Positions 52,635 to 60,974 of a stretch of 64,000 nt of DNA are shown here, piece after piece (the first letter of the stretch is position 1; each line of letters begins with the position of its first letter). The notes under the pieces are model-generated. The model saw only the letters and a list, made by a program, of their open reading frames with translations, was not told where the DNA came from and did not search any database. This DNA comes from Fibrobacter succinogenes (GTDB lineage Bacteria; Fibrobacterota; Fibrobacteria; Fibrobacterales; Fibrobacteraceae), in contig CADCDO010000002.1 in assembly GCA_902800345.1 (NCBI GenBank), positions 124,001 to 188,000 of the forward strand, read 5' to 3'. Both the position numbers and the translations under genes were made by a program.

Positions 52635-54038
52635 ATGTTACGTTCAAAGTACCAGATGTTTGCGGATTCCTTGTCCGAGAACGTTTTCAAGACGAAAACC
52701 CAGTCGAATCCCATCATGCTGGTGGTGCTTGCCTACCTGCTGCTCATCGCCATCGGAACGGCGCTTTTGATCCTGCCGCAATCCACCACACGCCCCATAA
52801 GTTTTATCGAAGCGTTCTTTACCGCCATGTCCGCCGTCTGCGTCACCGGGCTCTCCGTCGTCGACATTCCCTCGACCTTCAGCCAAACTGGACTTTGGTT
52901 CCTGGTCATCCTTATGCAGCTGGGCGGGCTCGGCATCATGACGGCATCCACGACGCTTATCCTGCTCGCCGGCATGCATCCGGGATTTAGCCACCAGTCC
53001 GTGTTTCTCTCTGAATTCACGCAAGAAGGGAGCATCGACGCTGGTCGCATCCTCAAAGCCGTCATTCCGTTTACATTTGTTCTGGAACTCATCGGCGGCA
53101 CCGTCTATTTTACGCAGTTCCAATCGATGGAACTTTACGACCGAGTCTTTTGTTCGATATTCCAGGCTGTGAGTTCTTTCTGCGGCGTAGGATTTACGTT
53201 GTTCCCCGACTCGCTCGAAGGCTTCCGCTACAATCCCGTCATGAACATCACCACCTGCATTCTCGTGCTTGCAGGCGGCTTTGGATTCCTCGCCATTGCA
53301 GAACTCCGCTACCTCTTCGATTTTAAGCACAAAGAAGTCCGCCGTCTTTCGTTGCACACGCGCATCGCCACTTACGGCACTTTTATCGTCATCGGCGTAA
53401 GCATCGCCGTCTTTGCGTTCACCGAACACAACAACCTCTTTAGCGGTCACACCTTCAGTGAAAACGCACAATCCGTAATGTTCATGGCGTTTACGAGCCG
53501 CACCGCGGGACTCAATTCCGTCAACATTCCCGACCTCACGCAAGCCTCGCTATTCTTCTTCATCATCATCATGTTTATCGGAGCAAACCCCGGCAGCTGT
53601 GGCGGCGGCATCAAGATTACTACGGCAGCAGTCATCGGGCTCCTCGGTGTGAACAGGCTCCTCGGCAGGGAAAAGACCCAGGTCATGGGCCGCACCATTC
53701 CGAACAACACCATCGACAAGGCCATTCGAATTTTCGTCGTCGCCATCGTCGTGATTGGAACAGCAACGCTCATTCTACTTTGCACCGAAATTCCGTCCGG
53801 CACAAGATACACCGCCGGCAGCGGGCCATTCCTCGAAATACTCTTTGAAGTCGTGAGCGCCTATGCCACATGCGGGCTCTCCATGGGACTCACGGGCGAA
53901 CTTACGCTTATCGGGAAAATCGTCATTTGCTGCGTGATGTTCATCGGTCGCATGGGCCCCTTGTTCCTGATATCCGCCGTCGCCGCCAAGCTCCAGGACA
54001 CCGCCTGGTACGCCGAAGAAGATATAATGGTCGGTTAG
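52635..54038 (+). CDS. ktrB: Potassium uptake channel subunit KtrB/TrkH
   Basis: Inner-membrane pore for K+ uptake, gated by an RCK subunit. About 467 residues from ATG 52635; the longer frame starts within a terminator. The four selectivity-filter repeats are visible: VCVTGLSVV, SSFCGVGFT, RTAGLNSV and ATCGLSMGL. All carry the central glycine, so the pore should be functional. The conserved stretch GANPGSCGGGIKITT, where SxGGIKxxT is typical, is present. The regulatory partner ktrA follows after a 271-base repeat-rich gap. Confidence 0.92.
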   Translation: MLRSKYQMFADSLSENVFKTKTQSNPIMLVVLAYLLLIAIGTALLILPQSTTRPISFIEAFFTAMSAVCVTGLSVVDIPSTFSQTGLWFLVILMQLGGLGIMTASTTLILLAGMHPGFSHQSVFLSEFTQEGSIDAGRILKAVIPFTFVLELIGGTVYFTQFQSMELYDRVFCSIFQAVSSFCGVGFTLFPDSLEGFRYNPVMNITTCILVLAGGFGFLAIAELRYLFDFKHKEVRRLSLHTRIATYGTFIVIGVSIAVFAFTEHNNLFSGHTFSENAQSVMFMAFTSRTAGLNSVNIPDLTQASLFFFIIIMFIGANPGSCGGGIKITTAAVIGLLGVNRLLGREKTQVMGRTIPNNTIDKAIRIFVVAIVVIGTATLILLCTEIPSGTRYTAGSGPFLEILFEVVSAYATCGLSMGLTGELTLIGKIVICCVMFIGRMGPLFLISAVAAKLQDTAWYAEEDIMVG

Positions 54039-54309
54039 AGGCTATGGGGACGCTCGTAAACTCGCTGTGGGGTCGCTTCGCTTTGAGGTCGCCTTGCTTT
54101 GCAAGGCTTTGAGCATTTCCATTTACAAAACCCCATACCCCAAAGGACCGCAAGGTCCGTGCCCATACCCGCTTCGGCACCCTCTCGGGCGCAGTTGGCA
54201 GAACTTAGTCGGTAGAACTTAGATAAAACACATCAAAATCCATTTTTTTTCACTCTATTTTCCAAATACTAAGTTCTAAGCTCTAAGCTCTAAGTTCTAT
54301 ATTTACCGC
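54039..54309. repeat. Repeat-rich gap between ktrB and ktrA
   Basis: No gene is seen. It contains pieces of the CATACCCCAAAG / GGGGTCGC family (54043-54175), then two heptad arrays: AGTTGGC / AGAACTT / AGTCGGT / AGAACTT (54193-54220) and CTAAGTT / CTAAGCT / CTAAGCT / CTAAGTT (54269-54296). The second ends 13 bases before the ktrA start. Confidence 0.75.
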
Positions 54310-54969
54310 ATGGCTTCTAGACAATTCGTTATTATCGGTCTCGGAAATTCGGCAAACTATCTCGCCCGTCACTTGACGTCGCTGGGTCATGACATCATGG
54401 TCATCGACTCGCATCCCGAAAAAGTCCAGGACTTCGCCAGCATGGTCTCGCAAGCTGTTGTCGCCGACAGCACCCGCAAAAAGCAACTTGCCTCCATCCC
54501 GTCACTTACCAAGGCAGATAGCGTTATCGTCTGCATCGGCAGCAACCTGGAAGCATCCCTCCTCACCATCCTGAACCTGAAAGAACTCGGAGTCAGGCAC
54601 ATCATCGCAAAGTCGAGCAGTGCCGAACATACGAGCATCTTGGAAAAGCTCGGCGTCACGGACATTTTCCACCCGGAACGCGATGCCGCCATAAGCCTCG
54701 CCGAACGCCTGAACCGTCCGAACATGGTCGATTTCCTCCCGTTCATGGAAGGCTATTCCATCGTGGAACTCGTCTGCCCCAAAAACTTTATCGGCAAGAC
54801 TTTGAAAACGCTATCGCTCACGCACAAGTACGGCGTGCAGGTCATCGCCATCCGCGACCCGCAGGAACCCACGCCCAAGATCGGTAACATCGCGGACGTC
54901 ATCCTGCAAGAAGACGACGTGCTGTTCCTCATCGGCCCGAACGAAGCTCTTGATAAACTAAAAGATTAA
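54310..54969 (+). CDS. ktrA: Potassium channel regulatory subunit KtrA/TrkA
   Basis: Cytoplasmic RCK protein that gates KtrB in response to nucleotides. 219 residues: an N-terminal Rossmann domain (FVIIGLGNSANYLARHL, VIDSHPEKV, ADSVIVCIGSNLEAS) and a C-terminal TrkA_C/RCK-C domain (FIGKTLKTLSLTHKYGVQVIAIRD ... LQEDDVLFLIGPNEAL). Single-RCK size matches KtrA rather than the two-domain E. coli TrkA. The gene converges on the perR-like gene with 4 bases of overlap of the ends. Confidence 0.92.
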   Translation: MASRQFVIIGLGNSANYLARHLTSLGHDIMVIDSHPEKVQDFASMVSQAVVADSTRKKQLASIPSLTKADSVIVCIGSNLEASLLTILNLKELGVRHIIAKSSSAEHTSILEKLGVTDIFHPERDAAISLAERLNRPNMVDFLPFMEGYSIVELVCPKNFIGKTLKTLSLTHKYGVQVIAIRDPQEPTPKIGNIADVILQEDDVLFLIGPNEALDKLKD

Positions 54970-55436
54970 TTTTCCGATGTCGTGCCCGCCGGAGCCTGTG
55001 CTGAGCGAAGTCGAAGTAAGCGGGCACCTCCCTCACCGACTGAACATTTGTCACACAATCCGAACATATAAAGCGAAGTCCCCGTCAAGGTAAATCCGGC
55101 GGGGATCATTTGTGTGCAATCCGGTGGCGGAAGCATCACGTCAAACACCTTGCCGCACTTTTTGCACTTGAAATGACTGTGCGGCGAACAGTCCGCATCG
55201 TAACGTAGAAAGCCGTCACCAAAATCCAACGATATCGCCAAATCGTTCGCCAGCAACAGTTCCAAAGTGTTATAGACCGTCGTCCGCGAAAGTGACGGGT
55301 ATTCCGGCTGGAGTACCGTATAAATTTCATCGACGGTCGGATGAGTCTTGACGCTCCGCAAATAACGGAAAACGCAGACCCTCTGCAACGAAGGTCTGAT
55401 GCCATGCTGCTTGAGTAAGCTAGCCGTCTCCTGCAT
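54966..55436 (-). CDS. perR: Fur-family peroxide-responsive repressor (PerR-like)
   Basis: About 156 residues from the third of three successive start codons (GTG, ATG, ATG), 7 bases from GGAG. Winged-helix DNA-binding domain about 1-80 (PTVDEIYTVLQPEYPSLSRTTVYNTLELL). Metal sites: His-rich DADCSPHSHFKCKKCGK with the structural CxxC, and a second CxxC in LCDKCS. PerR-type members sense H2O2 by metal-catalysed oxidation. The neighbour rubrerythrin gene carries a PerR-box-like palindrome in its promoter, in keeping with this role. The last ~18 residues (ARLLRLRSAQAPAGTTSEN) come from dispersed repeat DNA. Confidence 0.85.
   Translation of the reverse strand: MQETASLLKQHGIRPSLQRVCVFRYLRSVKTHPTVDEIYTVLQPEYPSLSRTTVYNTLELLLANDLAISLDFGDGFLRYDADCSPHSHFKCKKCGKVFDVMLPPPDCTQMIPAGFTLTGTSLYMFGLCDKCSVGEGGARLLRLRSAQAPAGTTSEN
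54976..55030. repeat. GTGCCCGC palindromic repeat at the 3' end of perR
   Basis: GTGCCCGCC ... GCGGGCAC with GCTGAGCGAAGTCGAAG between. It is a further variant of the dispersed palindromic family and supplies the C-terminal codons of the PerR-like protein. Confidence 0.6.
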
Positions 55437-55464
55437 CATCACGCTCCTTTAAATCAAACACTCC

Positions 55465-55505
55465 AAAAAAAAACGGTTCCCAGAGCGATTTAGCCCGGGA
55501 ACCGT
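55465..55505 (-). terminator. Rubrerythrin gene terminator
   Basis: ACGGTTCCC (55473-55481) pairs with GGGAACCGT (55497-55505), and a T-run follows on the minus strand. It separates rbr from the perR-like gene. Confidence 0.87.
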
Positions 55506-55520
55506 CCCACACCTCAAAAA

Positions 55521-56078
55521 CTACTTGAAGTAACGCCCGAGCAAGCCCTGGAATGCACCGCCGTGGCGGGCTTCGTCCTTGCACATTTCATGAACCGTGT
55601 CATGGATGGCATCGTATCCAAGTTCCTTCGCACGCTTCGCGAGAGCGAGCTTGCCTTCGGTGGCACCCGCTTCGGCGGCAACGCGGAGTTCCAGGTTCTT
55701 CTTGGTGTCGGCATAAACGACCTCACCCAAGAGTTCCGCGAACTTGGCCGCATGTTCGGCTTCTTCGAAAGCGATGCGTTTGTAAGCTTCGGCAACTTCC
55801 GGGAATCCTTCGCGGTCGGCCTGGCGGCTCATGGCCAGGTACATGCCCACTTCGGTACATTCGCCTGCAAAGTTCTCACGGAGGCCCTGGACCACTTCGG
55901 CATCGAGCCCTTGGGCGACACCGATTTTGTGCTCGTCAGCCCAGACGATCTTGCCGGCTGCAGGCGTCTCGACCTTTTCGAAGAACTTGCTCTTCGGAGC
56001 GTGGCACTGCGGGCATTCATCCGGTGCTTCCGGACCCATGTGAACGTAACCGCAAACTTTACAAACCCAGACCTTCAT
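55521..56078 (-). CDS. rbr: Reverse rubrerythrin (rubredoxin domain first)
   Basis: A peroxide-reducing non-haem iron protein that protects anaerobes. 185 residues. The rubredoxin-like Fe(Cys)4 domain is at the N-terminus ([10 protein letters not shown] and CPQCHAP; Cys6, 9, 22, 25), and the ferritin-like diiron domain follows ([48 protein letters not shown]). The order is the reverse of classical rubrerythrin. Upstream sits a promoter with a PerR-box-like palindrome, and the perR-like gene is next downstream. Confidence 0.93.
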   Translation of the reverse strand: MKVWVCKVCGYVHMGPEAPDECPQCHAPKSKFFEKVETPAAGKIVWADEHKIGVAQGLDAEVVQGLRENFAGECTEVGMYLAMSRQADREGFPEVAEAYKRIAFEEAEHAAKFAELLGEVVYADTKKNLELRVAAEAGATEGKLALAKRAKELGYDAIHDTVHEMCKDEARHGGAFQGLLGRYFK

Positions 56079-56152
56079 TTTGACTCCTTTTCCGCTTGGC
56101 GGAATTTAATGTAAAAATTCGTTAAAAATCGTTATTGACTTTATAATCAATT

Positions 56153-56194
56153 TTGTAACAATTACAAATATATAATAATTTTAATTATTGTCAA
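56153..56194 (-). promoter_or_regulatory. rbr promoter with PerR-box-like operator
   Basis: TTGACA (56194-56189), a 16-base spacer, TATATT (56172-56167), and directly after it the inverted repeat TTGTAA-TTG-TTACAA (56167-56153). It matches the B. subtilis PerR box TTATAATNATTATAA at 12 of 15 positions (counted by eye). Confidence 0.7.
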
Positions 56195-56221
56195 GTAGGA
56201 TTAATTTTTTTTTACGATAAC

Positions 56222-56243
56222 AAAAAAAAGACCCGTGCGGGTC
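56222..56243 (-). terminator. Terminator of the 192-residue secreted protein gene
   Basis: GACCCG (56230-56235) pairs with CGGGTC (56238-56243), followed by eight T on the minus strand. Confidence 0.85.
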
Positions 56244-56270
56244 GATTTAAAGTTTTCTGTATTTTTAAGA

Positions 56271-56849
56271 TTAGAATGCCGGAGCGGTTTCCGCGCTTTT
56301 TTCACGGACGCGTTTTTCGGCCTCGTTAGCCAGCTGGCGATGCGTGACAGAACCAACGGCATAATAGCGGTTACCCTTTTGGATTATGGCCGTATAGGCA
56401 TCCAGCGCTTTCACCGAGAACCATTCCTGGTACAGGTTATGAACGTTTTCCTTGAGGGTCGAGGATTCGCTGATCGCCGGGACGCCCGAAGCCTTGCCGT
56501 ACTTGAGCGTAAACTGGTCGGACATATAGGCGACCGCTTCGAAAGCCTTATTCAAGCGCGCACGTTCGACACGGCCCGTACGGATTTCAAATGCATAGAA
56601 CTTGTCATTCTTGTTGAAAATGAAATCGACTTGAACCGGCAGTTCACCGAACATATACACGGGAATCACCACGCGCTCGCCAATCCCGGTCTGGCCATAA
56701 GGTTCGTAGCCTTTCTTCATCATTTCTTCGATGACGGTCTCGCGGGAGGAACCAAACGGAATGCCTGCAAAATTATTCTGAGACTGCGCCTGCGCACCGA
56801 GCGAAAGCACAAGAATCAAGAAAGTAATGATGACTCCAAGTTTAGACAC
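56271..56849 (-). CDS. Secreted hypothetical protein
   Basis: 192 residues with a clear signal peptide (VIITFLILVLSLGAQAQ). The mature protein opens with NFAGIPFGSSRETVIEEMMKKGY, a pattern seen in small envelope proteins where a short beta hairpin and helix repeat, then alternates beta strands and helices (PVQVDFIFNKNDKFYAFEIRTG). There is no catalytic motif. It is divergent from aroC, with about 100 bases of AT-rich promoter DNA between. Not recognised. Confidence 0.7.
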   Translation of the reverse strand: MSKLGVIITFLILVLSLGAQAQSQNNFAGIPFGSSRETVIEEMMKKGYEPYGQTGIGERVVIPVYMFGELPVQVDFIFNKNDKFYAFEIRTGRVERARLNKAFEAVAYMSDQFTLKYGKASGVPAISESSTLKENVHNLYQEWFSVKALDAYTAIIQKGNRYYAVGSVTHRQLANEAEKRVREKSAETAPAF

Positions 56850-56953
56850 GATTGGCTCCTATATCAATGTAAAAGATAGTAAACTTTTTTCATGGAAATA
56901 AAAATTTTCATAAAAAAAAAAGATTTTTTAGACTAGTATCTATATTTGAGCAC

Positions 56954-58039
56954 ATGTCAAGCACATTTGGAAAGATTTTTTCTGTCACGACGTGGGGCGA
57001 ATCCCATGGTCCCGCTGTCGGAGCCGTCCTGGACGGATGCCCCGCCGGACTCCCTATCACCGAAGCCATGATCCAGGCGGAACTGAACCGCAGACGTCCC
57101 GGCCAAGGCAAAATGACGACCGCCCGCAACGAAAAGGACCAGGTCAAGATTCTTTCGGGCGTTTTCGAAGGCAAGACGACCGGCACGCCCATTTCGTTCG
57201 TCGTTTTCAACGAAGACCAGCACAGCAACGACTATGCAGAAATCGCCAAGTGGTACAGACCGGGCCATGCCGACCTCTGTTACGACCTCAAGTACGGATT
57301 CCGAGACTACCGCGGTGGCGGCAGAAGTTCCGCCCGCGAAACTATCGGTCGTGTGGCCGCAGGCGCCGTCGCGAAGGCTTTCTTGAAAACGGTCGCGCAA
57401 ACGGAGTTCATCTCGTGGGTCGCTTCCGTCGGCGAAGTCGATTGCCCCTCCGTCGATGTGAGCCAAATCACACTTGAACAGGTGGAAGCCTCTCCCGTCC
57501 GCTGCCCGGACGCGGAAGCAAGCAAAAGAATGGAAAAAACCATCCTGGAGGCGAAGTCCAACGGCGACAGCGTCGGTGGAACCGTCTCGCTCCTCGTCAA
57601 GAACGTTCCGGCAGCCCTCGGCGAGCCTGTATTCGACAGGCTCGACGCGCTTCTCGCGCAGGCCATGCTCTCCATCCCGGCATGCAAGGGTTTTGAAATC
57701 GGGAGCGGCTTCGCCGCAGCCCGCATGCACGGCAGCGAGCACAACGACGAAATCTTTTTCGACGGCAACACCTACCGCACGCGCACGAACAACGCGGGCG
57801 GGAGCCTCGGCGGCATCTCCAACGGCGAGCCGATTTACTGCCGCCTGGCGTTCAAACCGACGGCAACCATTTCCCAGTCGCAAAAGACCGCCGGTCGTGG
57901 TCACGAGAACGGCGAACTTGCCGCCAGGGGCAGGCACGATCCTTGTGTTGCCGTCCGCGCACCCGTGATTGTCGAAAGCATGGCGGCGCTCGTCCTCGCA
58001 GACCTTTACCTGCAACAAAAACGCAATTGCCTTGATTAA
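56954..58039 (+). CDS. aroC: Chorismate synthase
   Basis: The last step of the shikimate pathway: EPSP to chorismate, needing reduced FMN. 361 residues, full length. Signatures: TTWGESHGPAVGAVLDGCPAG near the N-terminus, RPGHADLCYDLKYGFRDYRGGGRSSARET, and the C-terminal KTAGRGHENGELAARGRHDPC. The stop is directly followed by the GTG of lpxK, so the two genes share a transcript. Confidence 0.96.
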   Translation: MSSTFGKIFSVTTWGESHGPAVGAVLDGCPAGLPITEAMIQAELNRRRPGQGKMTTARNEKDQVKILSGVFEGKTTGTPISFVVFNEDQHSNDYAEIAKWYRPGHADLCYDLKYGFRDYRGGGRSSARETIGRVAAGAVAKAFLKTVAQTEFISWVASVGEVDCPSVDVSQITLEQVEASPVRCPDAEASKRMEKTILEAKSNGDSVGGTVSLLVKNVPAALGEPVFDRLDALLAQAMLSIPACKGFEIGSGFAAARMHGSEHNDEIFFDGNTYRTRTNNAGGSLGGISNGEPIYCRLAFKPTATISQSQKTAGRGHENGELAARGRHDPCVAVRAPVIVESMAALVLADLYLQQKRNCLD

Positions 58040-58975
58040 GTGAAAGCGCTCTTCGTCAAACGGTCACCCCGAATTAAGATTGGTGAGCTCGCCGAACCGA
58101 AGTTCTTCCGCCTTGCATCCGCATTCTACAGAATCGGGTACAAGTTGCACCACAAATTTTTTTTGCGGCCACAACCGCCATTACACGTTCCCGTCATTAT
58201 CGTCGGGAGTTACTTGGCTGGCGGCGCAGGCAAGACGCCTTTTACCATCTGGCTTGCAAGGCGTTTTCAAGAACAAAATAAGCAAGTTGCCGTCCTTTGC
58301 CATAGTGCCGCCTGGGACGAATTTATCATGTTGCAAAACGAACTGGCTCAGGACTCGCGACATTTCCCGAGCCACCGACATTCCACGGAAATAAAAGTCA
58401 TCGCGACAAAAAACCGCTACAGGACCGCCAAGCAAATTCAGGACAAATTCGACATCATCCTCTGCGATGACGGATTCGAGGATTCCCGTTTCACAGGCGC
58501 CGTCCGTATCTGTCTGGACTGGCAAAGCCCGCCAACATCCTGGAAAACGCTTTGGCCAAATGGTCCGTTCCGCAGCTTAAAGCAAGACCACGACGAAAAC
58601 GAAGTCATACATATCGACTGTTACGGCAAAAACGGTTCCACACCCGACATCCGCTTTTTCATCGAATCACTAACAAATTACACACCAGCCCAACATATCA
58701 CGGCAACGGTTACATGCGGACTTGGTTCGCCCAGGCGCTTTATCGAAGACGTCCGCTCGTTCGGCGTGAACATCGAAAAAACGATTATCCGTCCCGACCA
58801 CGACAGGCGTTTTGCACAGGTCGTCAAAGCCGAACTTTCGCAAGACAGGAATGTCGTCATTTCGCAAAAAGACGCCTGCCGTTTGCCCCAAGAACTCCAA
58901 ACGCACCCCAAGCTCCACATCGCCATCCAAAAAATCGACATTTCAAAGCCATTCGCCGACATAATCCCGATTTAA
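58040..58975 (+). CDS. lpxK: Tetraacyldisaccharide 4'-kinase (LpxK)
   Basis: It phosphorylates the lipid A precursor at the inner membrane. 311 residues from a GTG that abuts the aroC stop. The P-loop near residue 57 is GSYLAGGAGKTP (canonical GNLTVGGTGKTP), and the second catalytic region is LCDDGFED (canonical DDGFQH): the final His-containing part has changed to Glu-Asp. The protein is also a little shorter than E. coli LpxK (328). The identity is probable; activity with these changes is not certain. Other lipid A genes are not in the window. Confidence 0.82.
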   Translation: MKALFVKRSPRIKIGELAEPKFFRLASAFYRIGYKLHHKFFLRPQPPLHVPVIIVGSYLAGGAGKTPFTIWLARRFQEQNKQVAVLCHSAAWDEFIMLQNELAQDSRHFPSHRHSTEIKVIATKNRYRTAKQIQDKFDIILCDDGFEDSRFTGAVRICLDWQSPPTSWKTLWPNGPFRSLKQDHDENEVIHIDCYGKNGSTPDIRFFIESLTNYTPAQHITATVTCGLGSPRRFIEDVRSFGVNIEKTIIRPDHDRRFAQVVKAELSQDRNVVISQKDACRLPQELQTHPKLHIAIQKIDISKPFADIIPI

Positions 58976-59125
58976 CGGAATCCCTTTTTCAGCATTTCTT
59001 TTTTTATTGTATTTTTATATTAAGGGAGCCTCTACAATCGCTTTGGAAAAATAGCACGATGAATCGCAGCCGGGCTTTTTGAAAAAATTTTCAGAGGCGC
59101 CTCATAAGAAACAGGGAGAAAAAAA

Positions 59126-60733
59126 ATGACTTTACGTCAAAGATTTTCAGAACTTCTTCAACTGATTACCCAGAACATTCCCGAAAGAGAATACTACGTA
59201 CAGCTGGGATTCCTCACAGCACTTATCCAGGAACCGTTTTACCTGTACGGCCGCCCCGGTTGCGGCAGTTCGCTCCTCATCCGCAGAATCACGAGCGCAT
59301 TCAAGAATCCCAAAATTCTAAAGCTTGACAAGAAACAAAAACTGCTCCCTGACAACATCGATGATTACAACCTGGTCATCTTTGAAAACTTTACGCCGGG
59401 CGACGAACAGAGCAAGAACAATCTGCAAATCGCTATCCACGACCACGAAAAAAGATCCATCATCATTTCGGGAGACCAGAAGCCCGAATCCGCATTGAGC
59501 AGGTCCGAAGTCAGTGACCAGGTCACGCTGACCATCATGCTGCCCGACAACATATCCTCCGACGCGCTCTGCCAGCTTCTCCAAATTCGCGCAGACGAAA
59601 CCAACATCTCTGTCCCTACCGAGATTTCCATCAGCGCCGAAGAACAAACGCAATGGATCAAAGGAATCAACAAAGTCACCCTCTCCTCGAATACACTCGC
59701 CGTCATCGGCAAGGTTGCAGAACTTTGTTCCAAAAGCGGAGTCTATGTATCCATCCGCAGGTGGATTGCGCTATCGAACATGATCAAGGCCATCGCGTTC
59801 CTCAACGGCAGATCCGAGACGAAACTCATCGACACGTTCTTCCTCGGCACGTCCATCTGGGGACGCAGCGCGTCCAACACCGCCATTTCCGAAAAGTACA
59901 GCGAAATTCTCAAGACGCAGCTCTACAAAGACACGCCGAGCCTCCTCGAAGAGCCCTACGACGCAGACGATTTGCTCATGCGCGTAAGCCACCTCGTCCA
60001 CAGTTCCAACAACTTGTACGAAACGAAACCGTTCAATGGTGAAAAATGCCTAGTTTACCGAATAACGGTCGCAGGCGAATCCGTGCCGCTTTACGCACCG
60101 CTCAGTTACATCGAAACCGACATGGACTTCAACCCCTATAACGAGCTCCGCCAAGTCGAAAAGCGCGTTCTCTGCAACTATCACGGCACCTCCAACTGCA
60201 CAATCACCATCGACCCGCAAGTCCGCGCAAGCGGACTCCGCAGTTCCGTCAACCAGTCGAAAAGCACTCCGTCAACCAAATTCGAAGATTACGCAACGCT
60301 CCCGACATATATCCTGATGGAAAACGCTCCCGAAATCATCGAACAAAAGAAGGCCGACCGCGACATTCTGAACGAAGAAATCAAAACATCCATGGAACGC
60401 GAGACGGCAAACCTGATCGCACTCCGCAACACATACAAGCTATTCAACGAATCGAAAGACGACCTGTTCTGCTTCACGCAAATGTTCAACAGCGTACAGG
60501 ACGCCATCAAGACGCAATTCGACAGGACAGCAAATACAATCAAGACCATCAAGAAGGCTAGCGAAATCATCGCCACGTTCTCGAGCATGCTCAAGACGCC
60601 AAACCTTGTCGGCAAGCCGCAAAACCAACAGTCCAAGCAACAGCAAAAGATACCTCCCAAGACTCAGCCGCAAGCACCGCAGCCTCCTCAGCCGCCCAAG
60701 CCTGCCGCAACAAACGAAGAAAAGAAATCCTAA
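59126..60733 (+). CDS. RavA-like MoxR AAA+ protein with degenerate ATP site
   Basis: 535 residues with the RavA plan: AAA+ core in the first ~190, then the RavA lid (VSIRRWIALSNMIKAIAFLNGRS, similar to the E. coli VSDRRWKKAIRLLQ segment), a beta-rich region (360-420), a helical region with coiled-coil tendency (435-500) and a Gln/Pro-rich tail. The Walker A is GRPGCGSSL, with Ser48 where the ATP-binding Lys belongs; Walker B is LVIFEN instead of hhhhDE. It therefore probably binds ATP weakly or not at all. GGGAG stands well placed before the ATG. No VWA partner (viaA) follows. RavA proteins act as MoxR-type chaperones. Confidence 0.72.
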   Translation: MTLRQRFSELLQLITQNIPEREYYVQLGFLTALIQEPFYLYGRPGCGSSLLIRRITSAFKNPKILKLDKKQKLLPDNIDDYNLVIFENFTPGDEQSKNNLQIAIHDHEKRSIIISGDQKPESALSRSEVSDQVTLTIMLPDNISSDALCQLLQIRADETNISVPTEISISAEEQTQWIKGINKVTLSSNTLAVIGKVAELCSKSGVYVSIRRWIALSNMIKAIAFLNGRSETKLIDTFFLGTSIWGRSASNTAISEKYSEILKTQLYKDTPSLLEEPYDADDLLMRVSHLVHSSNNLYETKPFNGEKCLVYRITVAGESVPLYAPLSYIETDMDFNPYNELRQVEKRVLCNYHGTSNCTITIDPQVRASGLRSSVNQSKSTPSTKFEDYATLPTYILMENAPEIIEQKKADRDILNEEIKTSMERETANLIALRNTYKLFNESKDDLFCFTQMFNSVQDAIKTQFDRTANTIKTIKKASEIIATFSSMLKTPNLVGKPQNQQSKQQQKIPPKTQPQAPQPPQPPKPAATNEEKKS

Positions 60734-60799
60734 TTTCCGATATCGAGTCTTTAAACAAGGTTTCTAAACATCGCTACCAGTCATTTCACATTAAAAGGG

Positions 60800-60830
60800 T
60801 CCCGGTCTCATCTTGAGCCGGGATTTTTTT
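60800..60830 (+). terminator. Terminator of the RavA-like gene
   Basis: TCCCGG (60800-60805) pairs with CCGGGA (60818-60823), extended by CTC/GAG, followed by seven T. Confidence 0.87.
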
Positions 60831-60974
60831 GATTAGCGCCCCTGCAATTTTTCCATGGCGATAATGCTAATAAAACACAAATTATTTAACAACACACTCA
60901 ACAACTTCATAAACTGCTTTATTATATTTTTCTTAAGAAAAATTTTCAGTCACGTAATTAACAGGTTGGATACT

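Noticed and set aside
56957..58018. Minus-strand frame of 353 codons inside aroC
   Set aside because: It covers the full length of a securely identified gene on the other strand.
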